Shown: in pieces, positions 17,156 through 24,326 of the stretch
How positions within the stretch are numbered: the first letter of the stretch is position 1
Layout of the letters: each line of letters begins with the position of its first letter
From: Desulfobacteraceae bacterium
GTDB taxonomy: Bacteria; Desulfobacterota; Desulfobacteria; Desulfobacterales; JALSRD01
Length of the DNA stretch: 38,396 bases
Reading direction: 5' to 3'
NCBI GenBank assembly: GCA_027061725.1
Contig: JAMOVG010000233.1
Location: 1-38,396, forward strand
Made by a program: the position numbers and the translations under genes
Notes under the pieces: generated by a model
Databases searched by the model: none
Seen by the model: only the letters and a program-made list of their open reading frames with translations
Told to the model about the DNA's origin: nothing

Positions 17156-17521
17156 CGATTGCTTCCATGCTGTGAGGTCGCAGCGGTTTCAGCGGTGAAG
17201 CAGCATACCACTTTTGCGCGCCTCGCAAAACGCTTTTTCGTCCCGGCGGGACTATCTTGGGGAGGTGGGTCTCCTCCTTGGACGACGGCGCGGCCTGCGC
17301 CCCTTTTCCAGCCGGTGCCGGTAACGGATTTCAGGATGCCTGTCTGGACATTCGGGTATCCGGTATTAAATTAGAAATGTCTCGAGGTGGGAGGGGTCGC
17401 CTGTGCGCACCGCCCGTCGTTAGATGATTTCCCGGCCGGTTGGGGGGCGCTGGGCGTTCCGCAGGGCCGGTTTGTATATTGGCTGCCCCCGATATCCACA
17501 GATCACTTAGAGGAGTGAATA
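17156..17521. other. Hairpin-rich intergenic region
   Basis: I see no gene here. Three symmetrical elements occur: TTTTGCG/CGCAAAA with a 5-base loop at 17212-17230, GTCCC/GGGAC at 17240-17252, and GGAGG/CCTCC at about 17264-17281. The first is 57 bases upstream of the paralogous pair and could be an operator. A GAGGAG ribosome site ends the region before the solute-binding protein. No convincing -35/-10 pair was found. Confidence 0.5.
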
Positions 17522-18352
17522 ATGAAGAAACTTGGAAACCTTCTGGCCGTGTTGCTGATCGTAGCTTTTATTCCGGCCTGCGCCACCACCAACAGCATTG
17601 CGGACAAAGCACCCGCCGCCACGGCTCTGGATCGCATCGTGCAGAAGGGCGAACTGACCATCGGAACCGCCGCCAGCATGCCGCCGTATAACATGACCAC
17701 CAGGGAAGGCAAGGTGATCGGCTACGAAATCGACATGGCCAACATGATGGCCAACGCCATGGGGGTCAAGCTGAACATCAAGACCATGGATTTCGACCAG
17801 TTGCTGCCCGCCCTGGAGGCCGGCCGGATCGACGTGGCCATCAGCAGCATCACCATCACCGGCAAGCGCAACTTGAAAGTCGCTTTCGTAGGCCCTTACG
17901 ATGTCACCGGCAAGGGGTTGCTGACCAAGGAAAAGACCATCGCCGAGGTCAAGGATCCCGAACAGATCAACAATCCCGACACCACGCTGGTGGCCCTGAG
18001 GGGTTCCACCAGTGCGCTGTTTGTGAAAAAACTGATTCCCAAGGCCACGCTGGTCACCGTCGACGACTACCAGAAGGCCGTGGAGATGGTCATCCAGGAC
18101 AAAGCCAACGCCATGATCGCCGACTACGCGGCCTGCCTGGTGTCCGTGCTGCAGTACAAAGATGCCGGACTGGTGGCCGCGGTGGCACCGCTGACACGCG
18201 AACCGCTGGGCATCGCCCTGCCGCCCAATGATTCGCAGATCGTCAACTGGACCCAGAATTTCCTCGGCTCCCTGAAGGGTACGGGACAGCTGCGCGCCCT
18301 GAAAAAGCGCTGGATCGAAGACAGCTCCTGGATCGACGACCTGGAGCAGTAG
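17522..18352 (+). CDS. ABC-type amino acid-like substrate-binding lipoprotein (orphan)
   Basis: Family 3 extracellular solute-binding protein (276 residues), of the type that binds polar amino acids in the periplasm. It has a lipobox ending FIPAC, Cys at residue 20, so it is probably lipid-anchored. The family pattern starts with LDRIVQKGELTIGTAASMPPYN, then GYEIDMANMMANAMGVKLN and DFDQLLPALEAGRIDVAISSITIT, and later GIALPPNDSQIVNWTQNFL. GAGGAG precedes the ATG. No permease or ATPase gene lies beside it; it may work with a distant ABC transporter or as a sensor partner. Confidence 0.92.
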   Translation: MKKLGNLLAVLLIVAFIPACATTNSIADKAPAATALDRIVQKGELTIGTAASMPPYNMTTREGKVIGYEIDMANMMANAMGVKLNIKTMDFDQLLPALEAGRIDVAISSITITGKRNLKVAFVGPYDVTGKGLLTKEKTIAEVKDPEQINNPDTTLVALRGSTSALFVKKLIPKATLVTVDDYQKAVEMVIQDKANAMIADYAACLVSVLQYKDAGLVAAVAPLTREPLGIALPPNDSQIVNWTQNFLGSLKGTGQLRALKKRWIEDSSWIDDLEQ

Positions 18353-18360
18353 TGCGGTAT

Positions 18361-18380
18361 CCGGCTTGTCCACGAGCCGG
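18361..18380 (+). repeat. Hairpin after the solute-binding protein gene
   Basis: CCGGCT (18361-18366) and AGCCGG (18375-18380) pair perfectly with an 8-base loop, eight bases after the stop codon. There is no T run, so it may protect the 3' end rather than terminate. Confidence 0.5.
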
Positions 18381-18525
18381 GAAGGCCCGATGGCAGGCCG
18401 CGAAGCTTTTGTAACCTTTCTGGAAGCCGGGGCTCTAAGATAAGCGAAACGATTTTCCGCGGGGGTGGCGTTCACCGAGAGCGCTTTCCCCGCAGACCGG
18501 GATTTTTCACAAGGAGGTGTTTTTC

Positions 18526-18729
18526 ATGAACATCGATCGTGCTGTGATCGCCTTTGCGGGGGCTGTCGTCCTCGTCACCGTTTTGCTGTCGGTTTTTCAC
18601 AGTCCTTACTGGCTGTGGTTTACAGGATTCGTAGGCGCCAATCTGCTGCAGTCGGCTTTCACGGGGTTCTGCCCCCTGGCCAAGATTCTGAGCGCCCTGG
18701 GCCTCAAACCGGGAAGCGCCTTCAAATAA
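18526..18729 (+). CDS. Small membrane protein of the YgaP-like DUF2892 family
   Basis: A 67-residue protein with two hydrophobic segments (about residues 8-25 and 29-47). The pattern [12 protein letters not shown] at the start and [16 protein letters not shown] near the end matches DUF2892 membrane proteins, whose members are sometimes fused to rhodanese domains (YgaP). The role is not known. The start at 18526 is supported by AAGGAGGTG at 18511-18519; an ATG three codons upstream lies too close to it. It stands alone, with hairpins on both sides. Confidence 0.85.
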   Translation: MNIDRAVIAFAGAVVLVTVLLSVFHSPYWLWFTGFVGANLLQSAFTGFCPLAKILSALGLKPGSAFK

Positions 18730-18732
18730 TTC

Positions 18733-18750
18733 ATCCGCCGAACGGCGGAT
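18733..18750 (+). repeat. Intercistronic hairpin
   Basis: ATCCGCC (18733-18739) and GGCGGAT (18744-18750) form a perfect 7-bp stem with the loop GAAC, directly after the DUF2892 stop. No T run follows. Confidence 0.55.
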
Positions 18751-18782
18751 CGGAATATCGCTGCACAGGAGGAGTTATAGCG

Positions 18783-18977
18783 ATGCCTATTTATGAGTAC
18801 AGCTGCGAAGAGTGCGGCAACACGTTTGAAAAGCTGGTTTTCGCGGGGGACAAGGAAAAAATTACCTGCCCCTGCTGCAAGAGCGAAAAGGTTAAGAAGA
18901 TGGTCAGCAGTGTGAGCTTCATGGGGGGCTCGAGTATCGGAAAATGCGCCAGCGGAGCGCCCTCCGGTTTTTCATGA
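18783..18977 (+). CDS. FmdB-family zinc-ribbon protein
   Basis: A 64-residue protein of the FmdB/putative regulatory zinc-ribbon family, typically beginning MPIYEY. The ribbon is formed by CEEC at residues 8-11 and CPCC near 30-33; the tail is rich in Gly and Ser and ends SGFS, the usual family ending. Members are small cytoplasmic proteins of unclear function, found across Desulfobacterota and other bacteria. AGGAGGAG precedes the ATG. It is flanked by hairpins and probably transcribed with the neighbouring small genes. Confidence 0.9.
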   Translation: MPIYEYSCEECGNTFEKLVFAGDKEKITCPCCKSEKVKKMVSSVSFMGGSSIGKCASGAPSGFS

Positions 18978-18980
18978 GCC

Positions 18981-19023
18981 GGGTAAGGTTCGACAGTTCG
19001 TCGAACATACCCGCTGAAGCGGG
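18981..19023 (+). repeat. Two consecutive hairpins after the FmdB-family gene
   Basis: First: GGGTA (18981) with TACCC, enclosing a perfect GTTCGAC/GTCGAAC stem with the loop AGTTC (18988-19006). Second: CCCGC/GCGGG with the loop TGAA (19010-19023). A third, weaker stem GGGGCCGC/GCGGTCCC follows near 19031-19053. Confidence 0.6.
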
Positions 19024-19095
19024 GAACACGGGGCCGCCTGCCTTGCGGTCCCGGTTCCGGGCATAGTGCGAGGGCTCCTGCGGGAGGCGATTCCC

Positions 19096-19296
19096 ATGCA
19101 GAAGGTTTTGATCACCATAGGTCTTGTGCTGGTAGCCGCCGGACTGCTGTGGCCTTTTCTGTCCAAATTGCCGCTGGGACGGTTGCCGGGCGACATTGTC
19201 ATCGATCGCCCGGGCCTGAAAATCTTTATCCCTGTCACCACCATGATCCTGGTCAGCGTGATCATTTCGCTGATTCTCTGGATCCTGCGCCGCTGA
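19096..19296 (+). CDS. Small membrane protein, DUF2905 family
   Basis: A 66-residue membrane protein with hydrophobic segments at about residues 4-22 and 46-64. The central LPLGRLPGDIVIDRPGLKIFIPVTTMILVS follows the DUF2905 pattern closely. The function is unknown. The ATG at 19096 follows GGGAGG with 8-base spacing and was preferred to an ATG ten codons upstream. Confidence 0.85.
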   Translation: MQKVLITIGLVLVAAGLLWPFLSKLPLGRLPGDIVIDRPGLKIFIPVTTMILVSVIISLILWILRR

Positions 19297-19333
19297 CCCG
19301 CCCCCCGTGGCGCACACCGCCTCCCGATGGTTC

Positions 19334-19362
19334 TTGACTTACCCCCCGAATGCCCCTATAAA
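19334..19362 (+). promoter_or_regulatory. Sigma-70-type promoter for argS
   Basis: TTGACT at 19334-19339, a 17-base spacer and TATAAA at 19357-19362. The leader of about 145 bases carries a GCCCGG/CCGGGC hairpin at 19381-19398. Confidence 0.7.
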
Positions 19363-19511
19363 TCAGCTCACTTTTCCGCAGCCCGGAAGCCGCCGGGCGA
19401 CATGGCGCCACCGGGGAACACAGGAAACCGGGTTGAAAAAATCGCTGTAATCTCCGGGGCCTCTGTGGTAACTTTCCTTTTTAAAGTGTAGGTCCGGAGG
19501 CGATTTTACCC

Positions 19512-21179
19512 GTGATCAAAGAGCAGATTGAAAAAATGGTGCACCAGGCGCTGGACGAGGCCCGCCGGTCCGGCCAGCTGCCTTCTTCCGACGTTCCCGC
19601 CTTCGTAGTGGAGGAACCCCGCGCCGAGGCCCACGGCGACTTTTCGACCAACGCCGCCATGGTGATGGCCTCCAGCCAGAAGATGGCGCCGCGCAAGATC
19701 GCCGAAATCCTGGCCGGGAACCTGCGTCGACAGCAGTCGGGGGTCGAACGCGTGGAGATCGCCGGCCCCGGTTTTATCAACTTTTTTCTGCGCCCCGAGG
19801 CCTGGCACCCGGTGCTGCAGCACGTGGCCGAACGGGGTGACACTTTCGGATCCTGCGACGTGGGCCGCGGCCGCCGGATCCAGGTCGAGTTCGTCAGCTC
19901 AAACCCCACCGGCCCGTTGCACGTTGGGCACGGTCGCGGTGCCGCCGTCGGCGATGCAGTGGCTTCCATCCTGGCGGCCTGCGGCTACGACGTCCAGCGA
20001 GAGTATTACATCAACGACTCGGGCCGGCAGATTCGGACCCTGGGGCAGTCGGTGTACCTGCGCCTGCTGGCGCACTTTGGCCGCGAGGTGGATTTTCCGG
20101 AAACCTGCTACCAGGGCGACTACATTCGTGAACTGGCCGCCGAGGTCGCCGCCGCAGAGGGGGAAGCCATCCTGCAGTGGCCCGAGGAAAAAGCCGTTTC
20201 GCACTGCGCCCGCTACGCCTGTGAAAAAATCCTGGCCGGTATCCGCCGGGACCTGGCCGATTTCGGGGTTACGTTTGACCAGTGGTTCAGCGAGCAGAGT
20301 CTGTACGACAGCGGGCAGGTGGACGAAGCCATCGCCTTTTTCAGGGACAAGGGGCTGATATACGAAAAAGACGGGGCGCTGTGGTTCAAGACCAGCGCCT
20401 TTGGCGATGAAAAGGACCGCGTGGTGGTGCGCAGCAACGGGCAGACCACCTATTTCGCCTCGGATATTGCCTATCACCGCGAGAAATTCCAGCGCGGCTT
20501 TGACCGTGTCATCGACGTGTGGGGCGCCGACCACCACGGCTACATCGCCCGCATGGCCGCCGCCATCGAGGCCGGCGGCATCGAGCGCGAGCGCTTCGGG
20601 GTGATCCTGGTGCAGCTGGTGAACCTGCTGCGCGGCGGGGAACCGGTGGCCATGTCCACCCGCGCCGGCCGGTTCGACACTCTGGCGGCGGTGATCCGCG
20701 AGGTGGGGCGGGACGCCGCCCGCTTTATCTTCCTGTCGCGGCATCACGAGAGCGCCCTGGATTTCGACCTGGAGGTGGCCCGGCAGAAAACCAACGACAA
20801 CCCGGTGTTTTACGTGCAGTACGTACACGCCCGCATCTCCAGCATTCTGCGCAAGGCGCGCGAACAGGGCATGACGGGCGTCGCTTGGGACGCAGAGGCG
20901 GCCGCCCTGCTAACGGCTCCGGAGGAGATGGCGCTCATCAAGGCCATGGACCGCTTCCCCGAGACCGTGGCCGCCGCCGCCGAGATGTTGGAGCCGCACC
21001 GCGTGACCTATTATCTCATGGATCTGGCGTCGCTTTTTCACGCATACTACAACAAGCACCGGGTGCTCACCGACGACGCCCGGCTGTCGCGCGGCCGGCT
21101 GTGCCTGGTGCTGGCCGTGCGGCAGGTGATCCGCAACGGGTTGACCCTGCTGGGCGTGTCGGCGCCCGAGAAGATGTGA
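19512..21179 (+). CDS. argS: Arginyl-tRNA synthetase ArgS
   Basis: Class I synthetase charging tRNA-Arg in the cytoplasm. The 555 residues show the additional N-terminal domain, then [19 protein letters not shown] with the HIGH-type HVGH near residue 137, DWGADHHGY-like [19 protein letters not shown] near 379 in the KMSKS position, and the DALR-type anticodon domain with [10 protein letters not shown]. The start is GTG, with CGGAGG about 11 bases upstream; the hydrophilic N-terminus [14 protein letters not shown] is typical of ArgS. It leads a plus-strand series with the SPOR protein and gatCA. Confidence 0.95.
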   Translation: MIKEQIEKMVHQALDEARRSGQLPSSDVPAFVVEEPRAEAHGDFSTNAAMVMASSQKMAPRKIAEILAGNLRRQQSGVERVEIAGPGFINFFLRPEAWHPVLQHVAERGDTFGSCDVGRGRRIQVEFVSSNPTGPLHVGHGRGAAVGDAVASILAACGYDVQREYYINDSGRQIRTLGQSVYLRLLAHFGREVDFPETCYQGDYIRELAAEVAAAEGEAILQWPEEKAVSHCARYACEKILAGIRRDLADFGVTFDQWFSEQSLYDSGQVDEAIAFFRDKGLIYEKDGALWFKTSAFGDEKDRVVVRSNGQTTYFASDIAYHREKFQRGFDRVIDVWGADHHGYIARMAAAIEAGGIERERFGVILVQLVNLLRGGEPVAMSTRAGRFDTLAAVIREVGRDAARFIFLSRHHESALDFDLEVARQKTNDNPVFYVQYVHARISSILRKAREQGMTGVAWDAEAAALLTAPEEMALIKAMDRFPETVAAAAEMLEPHRVTYYLMDLASLFHAYYNKHRVLTDDARLSRGRLCLVLAVRQVIRNGLTLLGVSAPEKM

Positions 21180-21197
21180 ATTGCCGGGGCGGCTTTC

Positions 21198-22004
21198 ATG
21201 ACCACCAAAAAGTCCGGTTCAGGCAGCAAGGTAAAAAAGCGCTCCGGTTCGAACGCTGCGGCCTCCCAGGCCGCGCCGAAGCAGCGGTGGCTGCGCGTGG
21301 CGGGCATCCTCCTGCTGGCGGTGTGGATGTTCGTGCTGGGCGTGCTGGTGGGCCGGGGAACTGCGCCGGTGCGTTTTGACATCCAGAAGCTGCAGAAGGA
21401 GTTGGCGGCCCTGAAAGCGGCGGCGCTCAAGCGCGAGCAGTCACCGCAGGAATCGCTCGCCGGCGGTACACAAACCCCGGGAGGCATCGACCCGACCGAC
21501 CTGGAATTCTACGAGGACCTGCGCGCTTCGCGCAGCAGGCTGAATTTCAAGCCGGCGCCCGTGAAAAAAACGCCGCACAAGAGTGCCGCACCGGTGGCGG
21601 CGCCGGCCCGGAAGCCGTCTTCCGGAACGACCGCCGGCCGGAAGGCCGCGGCCGAGAAAGCGGTTCGGCATACCCCCAAGACTGCCAAGAGGGTGACCAC
21701 CAAAAAGCCGGCCGCTACACACAAGGTCGTCAAGGCAGGACCGCCCCCGGCAACGAAAGCATCGCATGTCCGGCAACAGCTGACCATCCAGGTGGCGTCG
21801 GTGAAGAACCCGCAGCTGGCCGAGCGCATGGTGCGCGACCTCAAGAGAAAAGGCTATCCTGCCTACACACGCATCGGAAAGGTACCGGGCAAGGGTATTT
21901 GGTACCGTGTGCGGGTGGGGCGCTTCAGCTCCCGGCAGGCCGCCGCCGGCATGCAGGCGCGGCTGCGCCGGGACAAGTGGAAAGCGGTGATCGTGTCGCA
22001 GTGA
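21198..22004 (+). CDS. SPOR domain-containing membrane protein
   Basis: A single-pass inner-membrane protein of 268 residues with a periplasmic SPOR domain, which binds denuded septal peptidoglycan. The cytoplasmic tail is short and basic (residues 1-30), the membrane helix is about residues 33-51 (VAGILLLAVWMFVLGVLVG), a coiled segment follows (LQKELAALKAAAL), then a Lys/Ala/Pro-rich linker and a C-terminal SPOR domain (about 190-268) beginning LTIQVASVKNPQLAERM and ending with the RVRVGRFSSRQAA pattern. It is 18 bases downstream of argS, which is odd company for a division protein. The ribosome site is weak. Confidence 0.9.
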   Translation: MTTKKSGSGSKVKKRSGSNAAASQAAPKQRWLRVAGILLLAVWMFVLGVLVGRGTAPVRFDIQKLQKELAALKAAALKREQSPQESLAGGTQTPGGIDPTDLEFYEDLRASRSRLNFKPAPVKKTPHKSAAPVAAPARKPSSGTTAGRKAAAEKAVRHTPKTAKRVTTKKPAATHKVVKAGPPPATKASHVRQQLTIQVASVKNPQLAERMVRDLKRKGYPAYTRIGKVPGKGIWYRVRVGRFSSRQAAAGMQARLRRDKWKAVIVSQ

Positions 22005-22085
22005 AGCACGAATGACCGAATTTTGCTGCAAACCTGTCCGGGCGGGACGGACGGGAACCAGGGGGTTGAAAACGCAGCGGCGGGT

Positions 22086-22179
22086 CCCGGGGTTTCTGCC
22101 CTGGGAAAACCGATAAAAACGGCGCCTCGGCATCTTCCATTTTCCCGGAGTCAACCGTGCCGGGCCGAGGCGTCGGCAC
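22086..22179 (+). promoter_or_regulatory. Structured leader before gatC with alternative hairpins
   Basis: Three stems are possible. CCCGGGG/CCCTGGG with a 6-base loop is at 22086-22105. CGCCTCGGC (22123-22131) pairs perfectly with GCCGAGGCG (22164-22172). GTGCCG (22158-22163) pairs with CGGCAC (22174-22179); its loop contains the right arm of the previous stem, so these two compete. The arrangement resembles an attenuator but has no T run. Confidence 0.5.
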
Positions 22180-22198
22180 CCAGAGGGGGAAAAGAGAC

Positions 22199-22492
22199 AT
22201 GACCGCAAGAATCACCCGTGAGGAAATACGGCACGTGGCCGACCTGGCCCGCCTCGAACTGGACGACGAGGCGGTGGAGACTTTCGTGGGACAGATCGGA
22301 AGGATCCTCGAATACGTCGCCACCCTGGAGAGCGTGGACACCGATGGAGTGGAGCCCATGAGCCACGCCATTTCCCTCAAGAACGCCTTCCGGCCCGACG
22401 AGCCGGGGGAGCACCTGGACAACGCCGAGGCCCTGGCCAACGCGCCCGAAAAAGACGATCGCAGTTTCCTGGTCCCCCGGGTTGTGGGGTAG
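22199..22492 (+). CDS. gatC: Aspartyl/glutamyl-tRNA amidotransferase subunit C
   Basis: Small subunit stabilising the GatCAB complex that turns Asp-tRNA-Asn and Glu-tRNA-Gln into Asn- and Gln-tRNA. The 97-residue product shows the family pattern: TREEIRHVADLARLEL, then LESVDTDGVEPM near the middle and NAPEKDDRSFLVPRVVG at the end. The start at 22199 follows AGAGGGGGAAAAG; an ATG 14 codons upstream lacks support. It is followed by gatA after 12 bases. gatB lies 7 kb away on the other strand. Confidence 0.95.
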   Translation: MTARITREEIRHVADLARLELDDEAVETFVGQIGRILEYVATLESVDTDGVEPMSHAISLKNAFRPDEPGEHLDNAEALANAPEKDDRSFLVPRVVG

Positions 22493-22504
22493 AGGGAGTC
22501 CGTT

Positions 22505-23971
22505 ATGCAGCCTTATCAGCTCACTATCGCCGAAGCCTCCGACCTGCTGCAGGCCCGCGAACTGTCGGCCGAAGAATTGACCCGCAGCGTGCTGGGGCGC
22601 ATCGAGGCCCTGGACGGTGAGATTGGCGCCTATATCTCGGTGGCCGCGGACCAGGCGCTGGCCGCAGCGCGCCGGGCCGACGAGGCCTTTTCCCGGGGCG
22701 AGGCCGGCCCCCTGACAGGAATTCCACTGGCCGTCAAGGACCTGATCTGCACCCGGGGTGTGGCCACCACCTGCGCTTCGCGCATCCTGGAAAATTTCGT
22801 CCCGCCTTACGACGCCACCGTGATCGAAAAGCTCCGGCAGGCCGGCGCCGTAGTGGTGGGAAAGGCCAACATGGACGAGTTCGCCATGGGTTCGACCACC
22901 GAGAACTCCGGTCTGCAGCCGACCCGCAACCCCTGGAACGGGGGGCATGTGCCGGGCGGCTCCAGCGGCGGCTCGGCGGCTGCCGTGGCGGCCGACATGT
23001 GCCTCGGCGCACTGGGGTCGGACACCGGCGGGTCTATCCGGCAGCCGGCCTCGCACTGCGGCGTGGTGGGCCTCAAGCCCACTTACGGCCGGGTGTCGCG
23101 CTTCGGCCTGGTGGCCTTCGCATCCTCGCTGGACCAGATCGGTCCGCTGGGCAAGAGCACCCGCGACTGTGCCCGGCTGCTGAGCGTCATCAGCGGCCAC
23201 GACCGGCGCGATTCCACCTCGGTCCCCGAACCGGTGCCGGACTACGAGGTCGCGCTGGACCGGGAACTCGGGGACGTGACGGTGGGCATCCCGGTCGAGT
23301 TTTCGGTCAGCGAGGGCCTGGACCCCGACGTGTCGGCCGCCGTGCAGCGTGCCGTGGCGACCATCGAATCCCTGGGCGTCCGCTGCCGGGAGGTCCGTCT
23401 GCCGCACGCGCAATACGCCGTGGCCGCCTATTACGTTATCGCCCCCTCTGAGGCCAGTTCCAACCTGGCCCGCTACGACGGCGTCAAGTACGGTTTCCGG
23501 GACGCCGGCGGCGGAGACCTGATGGAAATGTACCGCCGCACGCGTTCGCGCGGGTTCGGGGCCGAGGTGCAGCGGCGCATCCTCATCGGTACCTATTGCC
23601 TGTCGTCAGGGTACTACGATGCCTATTACCGCAAGGCTTCCCAGGTGCGTGCGCTGATCCGCGAGGACTACGCGCGCGCCTTCGAGTCCTGCGACGTGAT
23701 CCTGTCGCCCGTGGCGCCGACCCCGGCCCCGGCTTTCGGGGAGATCGCCGACGATCCCCTGACCATGTACCTGTCCGACATTTTCACCCTGTCGGCCAAC
23801 CTGGCGGGCATCCCCGCGCTGTCCGTGCCCTGCGGTTTTTCCAGTGCCGGACTGCCCATCGGCCTGCAGCTCAGCGCGCCGCACTTCGGCGAGCAGGTGC
23901 TGCTGCAGGTGGCCCACCGCTACGAGCAGGCGGCCGACCTGCAGGGGAAGAAACCGCCCCTGGACGGGTAG
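22505..23971 (+). CDS. gatA: Aspartyl/glutamyl-tRNA amidotransferase subunit A
   Basis: Amidase subunit that releases ammonia from glutamine or asparagine for GatB. The 488 residues have the amidase signature: the catalytic Lys in AVKDLIC near residue 77, the cis-Ser in GGSSGGSAAAVAAD near 152-160 and the nucleophile in the GSDTGGSIRQPASHCG segment, followed by GLKPTYGRVSRFGLVAFASSLDQIGP. GAGGGAG stands six bases before the ATG. The length is normal. It forms a gatCA unit; ammonia transfer needs GatB, which is present elsewhere in the window. Confidence 0.96.
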   Translation: MQPYQLTIAEASDLLQARELSAEELTRSVLGRIEALDGEIGAYISVAADQALAAARRADEAFSRGEAGPLTGIPLAVKDLICTRGVATTCASRILENFVPPYDATVIEKLRQAGAVVVGKANMDEFAMGSTTENSGLQPTRNPWNGGHVPGGSSGGSAAAVAADMCLGALGSDTGGSIRQPASHCGVVGLKPTYGRVSRFGLVAFASSLDQIGPLGKSTRDCARLLSVISGHDRRDSTSVPEPVPDYEVALDRELGDVTVGIPVEFSVSEGLDPDVSAAVQRAVATIESLGVRCREVRLPHAQYAVAAYYVIAPSEASSNLARYDGVKYGFRDAGGGDLMEMYRRTRSRGFGAEVQRRILIGTYCLSSGYYDAYYRKASQVRALIREDYARAFESCDVILSPVAPTPAPAFGEIADDPLTMYLSDIFTLSANLAGIPALSVPCGFSSAGLPIGLQLSAPHFGEQVLLQVAHRYEQAADLQGKKPPLDG

Positions 23972-23978
23972 CTGCCCT

Positions 23979-24009
23979 GCCGAAAAGTGGGTGTCCGGCG
24001 TTTTTTTTT
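23979..24009 (+). terminator. Possible weak terminator after gatA
   Basis: GCCG (23979-23982) and CGGC (23996-23999) form a short stem with a 13-base loop, followed by nine T (24001-24009). The stem is too short for confidence, but the T run right after gatA is suggestive. Confidence 0.4.
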
Positions 24010-24054
24010 CGGGGACGGGTGGAGAACGAACGGATGGCGAGGACGCCACGTTGC

Positions 24055-24079
24055 ACAGTGGATGATGAACGTTCACTGT
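24055..24079. promoter_or_regulatory. Palindromic candidate operator upstream of the mutL unit
   Basis: ACAGTG (24055-24060) and CACTGT (24074-24079) form an inverted repeat enclosing the palindrome GAACGTTC (24067-24074). It lies about 50 bases before the small gene ahead of mutL. No regulator can be named. Confidence 0.3.
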
Positions 24080-24127
24080 TTCGTTGCGGCGGCAATCGTG
24101 GCGACGAGACACCGGCAAGGAGGTCCC

Positions 24128-24325
24128 ATGAGCAACATTCAGCCCCAGGGAGAGGAAATTCGCAAAGCGGTGAAGTGGGTGGCGGAGCAACTGGAATACC
24201 CGTCGCAGAAATCGCTTGCCACGATCCTGGAACAGGCCGGGCTGCGCTTCGATCTTTCCCCGCTGGAGATGGAATTTCTGCAGCGGTTCTATAGCCAGGG
24301 CCCGGAAGGAAAGTCCACGAAATAG
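24128..24325 (+). CDS. Small unknown protein translationally linked to mutL
   Basis: A 65-residue hydrophilic protein I do not recognise. It is predicted mostly helical (EEIRKAVKWVAEQLEYP, then SLATILEQAGLRFDLSPLEMEFLQRFY) with no Cys, signal or membrane helix. The start is secure: AAGGAGGT lies a few bases before the ATG. Its stop is one base before the mutL start, and mutL itself has a poor ribosome site, so mutL translation probably depends on this gene. It could be a small partner of MutL or simply a leader ORF. Confidence 0.75.
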   Translation: MSNIQPQGEEIRKAVKWVAEQLEYPSQKSLATILEQAGLRFDLSPLEMEFLQRFYSQGPEGKSTK

Positions 24326-24326
24326 C

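Noticed and set aside
18975-18986. Possible Sec codon at the FmdB-family stop, followed by Ala-Gly-stop
   Set aside because: The usual family ending SGFS precedes the TGA, and only two codons follow before TAA, so it is an ordinary stop.
19381-19500. T-box-like leader before argS
   Set aside because: The conserved T-box sequence is not seen and T-boxes are rare in Gram-negatives. Only a simple stem is present.
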